Part shown: piece by piece, positions 35,001 to 37,977 of the stretch
Position numbering within the stretch: the first letter of the stretch is position 1
How the letters are laid out: the number at the start of each line of letters is the position of its first letter
From: an uncultured Geobacteraceae bacterium
Lineage (GTDB): Bacteria > Desulfobacterota > Desulfuromonadia > Geobacterales > Pseudopelobacteraceae
Assembly: GCA_903930585.1 (NCBI GenBank)
Contig: CAIYZD010000381.1
Location: 1-37,977 of the forward strand
Direction of reading: 5' to 3'
Length of the DNA stretch: 37,977 nt
Notes under the pieces: generated by a model
Database searches by the model: none
Seen by the model: the letters and a program-made list of their open reading frames with translations, nothing else
Told to the model about the DNA's origin: nothing
Position numbers and translations under genes: made by a program

Positions 35001-37681
35001 CTACGGTAACCTTCAGCAATACCGGTGTTGCTGTCGGTTCTGTCACGTTCGTTGACAACAATACCTTAAAGGCCAACGTTACCTTGACCGCTTCTGCAAC
35101 AACCGGCATTAGCAATATTACGGTAACCAACTCCGACACCCAGACGGCCACAGGTACTGGGATCTTCACCGTAAGTTCCGGCCCGACAGTTACCTCCAAC
35201 ACCCCTACCCAAGGTGGTCAGGGGTCAACTCTTGATGTAACGATCAACGGCACTGTTTTTGATTCTGGTGCTGCGGTTATCTTCAGTGATACCGGTATTA
35301 CGGTAAATTCTGTCACCGGCAGCGGTTCCACACTTATAGCCAACATTTCCATTGACCCGGCTGCGCTCAAAACTACCCGGAGTATCACCGTAACCAACCC
35401 GGATGGCAGCTCTTCAGCAGGCGGCTCATTCGACGTTATTCTGCCGGTAACTACGACAGTTGGCGCTTTGTCCTTCAGCAAGGTCACTGCCAGCAGCATC
35501 ACCGTTACTGCTGCATTCACCAATGACAGCAATAGTAATAACGGCTGCATTATCAAGTGGGGAACGTCCGACGGTTCTTACCCCAACAGTGCAACCGCCA
35601 TAAGAGGCACAAGTGGCTATTCCGCAACCGTTTCCGGCCTGACTGGTGGCGCAGACGGCGCTGGGAAAGCATACTATTTTCAGGCAACCTTCACTGACGC
35701 TGATGGCATTGTCGGCACGGCAATCCTTTCTGGTCTGCAGGCCACCAAGGCAAGCGATTTGATGCACGACAGCCTGAACATTTCTTCGGCAAAATGGGAT
35801 CAGGGATGGGGCACTGATGGCGGTAAATACGGCGCTTTCAGCTGTTCAACCTGCCACGCCAAAAACACCACCAACAATAAACTGGTTGCCGGTACGGTTA
35901 CTGCTCCCATGGGTACCTGGAGCTCATCAACAACAAACTCACTGACGGTAGAGTACACAGGCACTCTCGGTGTTGATGGAGCCCATGCCACCTCCACAAA
36001 TGTCTGCGAAGCATGCCATAGCCGTACAAACCACCATCGCTTTAACAACGGTGGGGCAAACCATATGGGAAATGAAGACTGCCTTAAATGTCACAGCCAT
36101 AAAGAAAGCTTCATGCCGACCTGTATTGAGTGCCACTCAACTGCTCAGGGCACAAACAGCTCCCGTCGTAAGATCATCGGTAACGGTGGCGATTTCTTCA
36201 CCAATATGTCTTCGCATGGCAAATCCACCGTCAAATCCTTGTCCTGCAATGCCTGCCATGATTCAGTCAACCACAGGACCTATTCGGATGGCACAAGTGT
36301 TCTCTTGAAGAATGCCGATGGTGGGGCTTCGGCGCTCTATGATGGTACGCCTGCAACCGCCGTGGCTGTGAAGAACACCTGTATCTCCTGCCATGATGCT
36401 GACGGCGCAAAAGTCATGGGAACCAACGCAACAACACCGTTTGCCGGCTCCGGCGACATGAAAAGCCCGGCCAACATCAGCCAGTATTGGCCGGCCACAG
36501 GTAGCGCCCACGAAACAAAGATGGTCTGTTTCAACTGCCACGGTAACTCAAAAGGCGTTGACGGAAGCACCACGAACCCCAGCTACAACGGCCACGCCTC
36601 AGGTAATAAACATGTACTGCAGGACCCGGGGTATGATGTTGTGAACCCCAACAATTACTGTTTCAACTGTCATAATGCCGCATCAACCAATCTGAACAAA
36701 TCATCAAAAGATATCGCCGGTGAAATGGCAAAAGCCAACAAGCATACAACAGCAAAATGCTTTGACTGTCATGGCGACGAAGCCAACAGTATCGACAGCA
36801 TGCACTCACTGCGCTCCGGATCACAGGCTGCCGGGTCAGGACTTATCGCCAACAATATTTCCAATGCCACCGGCAGGAGCATGACATGGTCGGCAGCAAG
36901 TTGGGGTGGCGCTACTGCGTCTGTTAATCTGGCTTCAAATACCGTATCTTCTGAATATCAGATTTGCTTCAAGTGCCATGCAACTACCGGCACAGGAATA
37001 ACACCAGCATCACCTTATAATGTTGGTACTGCAGCTGCAGCGTTGACCAATTTGGCATTGGAATTCAACCCGAACAACGCCTCACGTCACCCAGTAGGTA
37101 GCGCATTAGCCGCATCAAACCGCCTTACATCAGCAAAACTTGCCGGCGGATGGACGCCGGGACAAGTTATGACCTGTTCAGATTGCCACGCCACCGATAC
37201 GGCCGCATCCAAGGGGCCTCACGGTTCATCAGTTAAATGGATGCTGGCAGGTACCAACAAAGCATGGCCATACACCACGGCAGCAGGTAACGGTGGCAGC
37301 ACGGGAACTTTATTCAGAGTTGCAACATACAATACCGGTGTCGGCACCAAGGACGGCCTGTTCTGCTTGAACTGCCATACGGTAACCGGAAGCAACAACT
37401 GGCACTCCTACGGTGATGTTACTGGAGGTGAACATGGCGGCAATGCCATTATGGCTTGTGCTTCCTGTCATATCAGGGTGCCCCATGGCGGCAAGATTTC
37501 TCGTCTGCTGCAGACTACAAATGCACCAGCGCGGTACCGGTCAAACGGCAGCACTGCAACTTCAAGCTTTGATATCTGGGGTTCTGCTGTAAATATCAAG
37601 GGTTCGTCATTCAGCAGCGCCAATTTCAACTCTTCCTGTAGTCAGCATGACAATGGCGGAGTTGGCGGCGAAGCGTGGTAA
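32099..37681 (+). CDS. Giant IPT/TIG-repeat multihaem cytochrome fusion, 13 CXXCH
   Basis: 1860 residues. One hydrophobic segment near the N-terminus (about 15-34) can act as signal peptide or anchor. A beta-rich domain (about 45-275) follows, then nine IPT/TIG Ig-like repeats of about 80-95 residues (about 280-1110), each starting with a VTSxSP-type strand and a DVTITGTNF-like strand. A fibronectin-III-like domain (about 1120-1215) precedes the cytochrome part (about 1225-1810) with 13 CXXCH motifs, among them CSTCH, CEACH, CLKCH, CIECH, CNACH, CISCH, CFNCH twice, CFDCH and CFKCH. Repeats of this kind normally form adhesin stalks, so the haem module may be held away from the cell surface. 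It starts 78 bp after the previous cytochrome and ends at a perfect terminator. Confidence 0.92.
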   Translation: MGTVIAKRNDGMNWTAKVSLVLICTLLTTMFMYQGWFKPERTPAAISTASWTTIYNSTTYPTAASVAYSIPAGPNRLLVVAVSSTRSTVGAQTFTLTYGSQSLTSQVGDQASTTPQQHTAIFYLKEAGIAAATSSNFSLTVSGGTSVYTSMNAAVFTGVDQTTPFTNSQNYTSGVSTTGTPIFATALTENAGDQPVVIINSTRTGSSTARTVTASTNWTIPTNGNNTGGSGTGVRGTVLVRTQPSANTSDTTGGTITGGNTLASMSGVSIKSAAGGPVVTSLTPNVNIGAGATTVTINGTGLTGATAVSVSGTLVTAGAPTVVDDTQITVPVTAATGAAPGARTVTVTTGVAVSAAFTATGFIVSSAPAPLVTSISPNVIGAGATSQTITITGDNFVSGTGLAANFGTNVTTNSTTFVDAQHITANVTVATSVTAGTRNVIVTNPDTQTGTGTGLLTVNARATVTSASPATGAQGATNLNVTITGTNFIAGAPLAAVFSGTGITVNSTTYVDATHITANVAITAGATIGARTITVTNGDTGVSAASGSIFTVFNPTAIYITSVSPTTIGQGATNVLMHIYGSNFVNGATISMQRTGGSSSRITLVSSGTSSGATTFIDSTHLTVLVNVSTSSVSAHDVTITNPDTTTFQLLSALSTTAAPTITSIAPTSMLQGTGADITITGTGFQTGATVSFPGTSSGITLSNVVITSATSITAHVDTTASATLGVQTVTVANPDFGKATTTFNVFSATAPTLTSMTPATIGQAATALNVDVYGTNFDASIASPGGLNFGSGVTTNSVTFVDATHLKANITLSTSATAGAHVVTVTNPNLEAGTGSILTVTARPGSASISPTTGSLGTTFDIAITSSGLAAGPGFDVTVSGTGVTVNTHTLNSATSVTANVSIDSSYLVAPLGARTLTLSNGDYGVRTATLTIRGGAPTVISASPAIKQGAVAQDVTITGTNFYPGATVTFSNTGVAVGSVTFVDNNTLKANVTLTASATTGISNITVTNSDTQTATGTGIFTVSSGPTVTSNTPTQGGQGSTLDVTINGTVFDSGAAVIFSDTGITVNSVTGSGSTLIANISIDPAALKTTRSITVTNPDGSSSAGGSFDVILPVTTTVGALSFSKVTASSITVTAAFTNDSNSNNGCIIKWGTSDGSYPNSATAIRGTSGYSATVSGLTGGADGAGKAYYFQATFTDADGIVGTAILSGLQATKASDLMHDSLNISSAKWDQGWGTDGGKYGAFSCSTCHAKNTTNNKLVAGTVTAPMGTWSSSTTNSLTVEYTGTLGVDGAHATSTNVCEACHSRTNHHRFNNGGANHMGNEDCLKCHSHKESFMPTCIECHSTAQGTNSSRRKIIGNGGDFFTNMSSHGKSTVKSLSCNACHDSVNHRTYSDGTSVLLKNADGGASALYDGTPATAVAVKNTCISCHDADGAKVMGTNATTPFAGSGDMKSPANISQYWPATGSAHETKMVCFNCHGNSKGVDGSTTNPSYNGHASGNKHVLQDPGYDVVNPNNYCFNCHNAASTNLNKSSKDIAGEMAKANKHTTAKCFDCHGDEANSIDSMHSLRSGSQAAGSGLIANNISNATGRSMTWSAASWGGATASVNLASNTVSSEYQICFKCHATTGTGITPASPYNVGTAAAALTNLALEFNPNNASRHPVGSALAASNRLTSAKLAGGWTPGQVMTCSDCHATDTAASKGPHGSSVKWMLAGTNKAWPYTTAAGNGGSTGTLFRVATYNTGVGTKDGLFCLNCHTVTGSNNWHSYGDVTGGEHGGNAIMACASCHIRVPHGGKISRLLQTTNAPARYRSNGSTATSSFDIWGSAVNIKGSSFSSANFNSSCSQHDNGGVGGEAW

Positions 37682-37703
37682 TCCAGCCGGTTCATGGTTA
37701 GAA

Positions 37704-37737
37704 CGAAAAAAGCCGGGGGCTCCCCCGGCTTTTTTCG
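37704..37737 (+). terminator. Intrinsic terminator of the surface/cytochrome unit
   Basis: A perfect 16-bp complement (37704-37719 with 37722-37737), GC-rich near the loop and with A- and T-runs at the base, 23 bp after the giant cytochrome gene. Confidence 0.92.
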
Positions 37738-37811
37738 TGAATGCTCTGGCCCCACAAAAATCATTCTTGCTATAGTCTGACGATGCAACTTAATTTATTC
37801 GGAGCATTTGT

Positions 37812-37977
37812 ATGAAAAAATCTATCGCAATTATCCTGTTACTGTTTGCTGTACTTGTCGGATGTAAAGACTCAACTCCACTTAAAGTGATTGAATCACC
37901 CAAAACTACCTCCCCCGCTGGTGAAGCATCGCACAACCTTATTGTGCGCTACAACAAGTTATTGAGCGAAGGCTACA
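37812..37977 (+). CDS. Lipoprotein, N-terminal part only (runs off window)
   Basis: The ATG at 37812 follows GGAG (37801-37804). The visible 55 residues begin with a lipoprotein signal peptide (IAIILLLFAVLVGC, lipobox LVGC, Cys18), then KDSTPLKVIESPKTTSPAG, which looks like a flexible linker, and the start of a helix (NLIVRYNKLLSEGY). The frame is open to the window end. Because it follows the terminator at 37704-37737 it probably has its own promoter. Family cannot be recognised from this part. Confidence 0.75.
   Translation, partial: MKKSIAIILLLFAVLVGCKDSTPLKVIESPKTTSPAGEASHNLIVRYNKLLSEGY

Noticed and set aside
32925-35440. Possible DNA repeat array or CRISPR-like structure
   Set aside because: The periodicity is of protein repeats (IPT/TIG); nucleotide copies are diverged and there are no constant repeats with unique spacers.
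32677-35556. Several minus-strand open frames rich in Val/Thr/Pro opposite the IPT/TIG repeats
   Set aside because: Reverse-strand shadows of Thr/Val/Gly-rich repeats; no start signals and no family.
37745-37775. Sigma-54 promoter before the last lipoprotein gene
   Set aside because: CTGGCCCC and CTTGCTAT elements are present but GG and GC are 19 bases apart instead of 10.

Overview
The window looks like a chromosome segment from a Desulfuromonadia / Geobacterales bacterium (Geobacter-like). The reasons are two very large multihaem c-type cytochromes, one with the alternating CX4CH/CXXCH pattern typical of Geobacter; UbiA/UbiD/UbiX-type quinone genes; a flavodiiron protein; many exported beta-sandwich proteins; and moderate-to-high G+C. 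The assignment to a group is inference; no rRNA or tRNA gene is visible.

Left part (1-9560). A complete IS1380-type insertion sequence (136-1750, 12-bp perfect terminal inverted repeats, 5-bp target duplication) sits in the 5' end of a minus-strand PAS-domain gene. That gene follows a minus-strand ubiD-ubiA-glycosyltransferase unit. A metallophosphoesterase (+) and a flavodiiron protein (-) converge on a shared bidirectional terminator. radA follows on the plus strand.

Middle part (9604-17926). Five tightly packed minus-strand genes read: UbiD-family decarboxylase with an N-terminal signal-like segment, ABC-transporter ATPase, ABC-2 permease, membrane-anchored SAM methyltransferase, and flavin prenyltransferase UbiX. 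This is the best candidate for an undescribed system, because the cofactor-making enzyme and a possibly exported cofactor-using enzyme flank an exporter. Next to it is a DUF4143-type ATPase gene whose promoter suggests a leaderless mRNA. Then come ahcY, with a good promoter, and a small cysteine-rich YkgJ-type gene.

Right-middle (17892-26246). There is an OmpH/Skp-like periplasmic protein, a two-gene unit encoding a small secreted protein and a large secreted HExxH metalloprotease with a CFI-box C-terminal sorting-type tail, then metK, a family-B DNA polymerase, a small exported protein whose signal peptide appears frameshifted, an FmdB-type zinc ribbon, and a secreted two-domain beta-barrel-type protein.

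Right part (26444-37737). A sigma-54-type promoter precedes four plus-strand genes ending at a perfect-stem terminator. They encode an NHL-propeller/Ig-like protein with a dockerin-like C-terminus, a small lipoprotein that may be cohesin-like and carries poly-G tracts, a secreted cytochrome with 15 CXXCH and 2 CX4CH motifs, and an 1860-residue protein fusing nine IPT/TIG repeats to 13 CXXCH motifs. I read this as a cell-surface scaffold plus electron-transfer unit. A lipoprotein gene starts after the terminator and runs off the end of the window.
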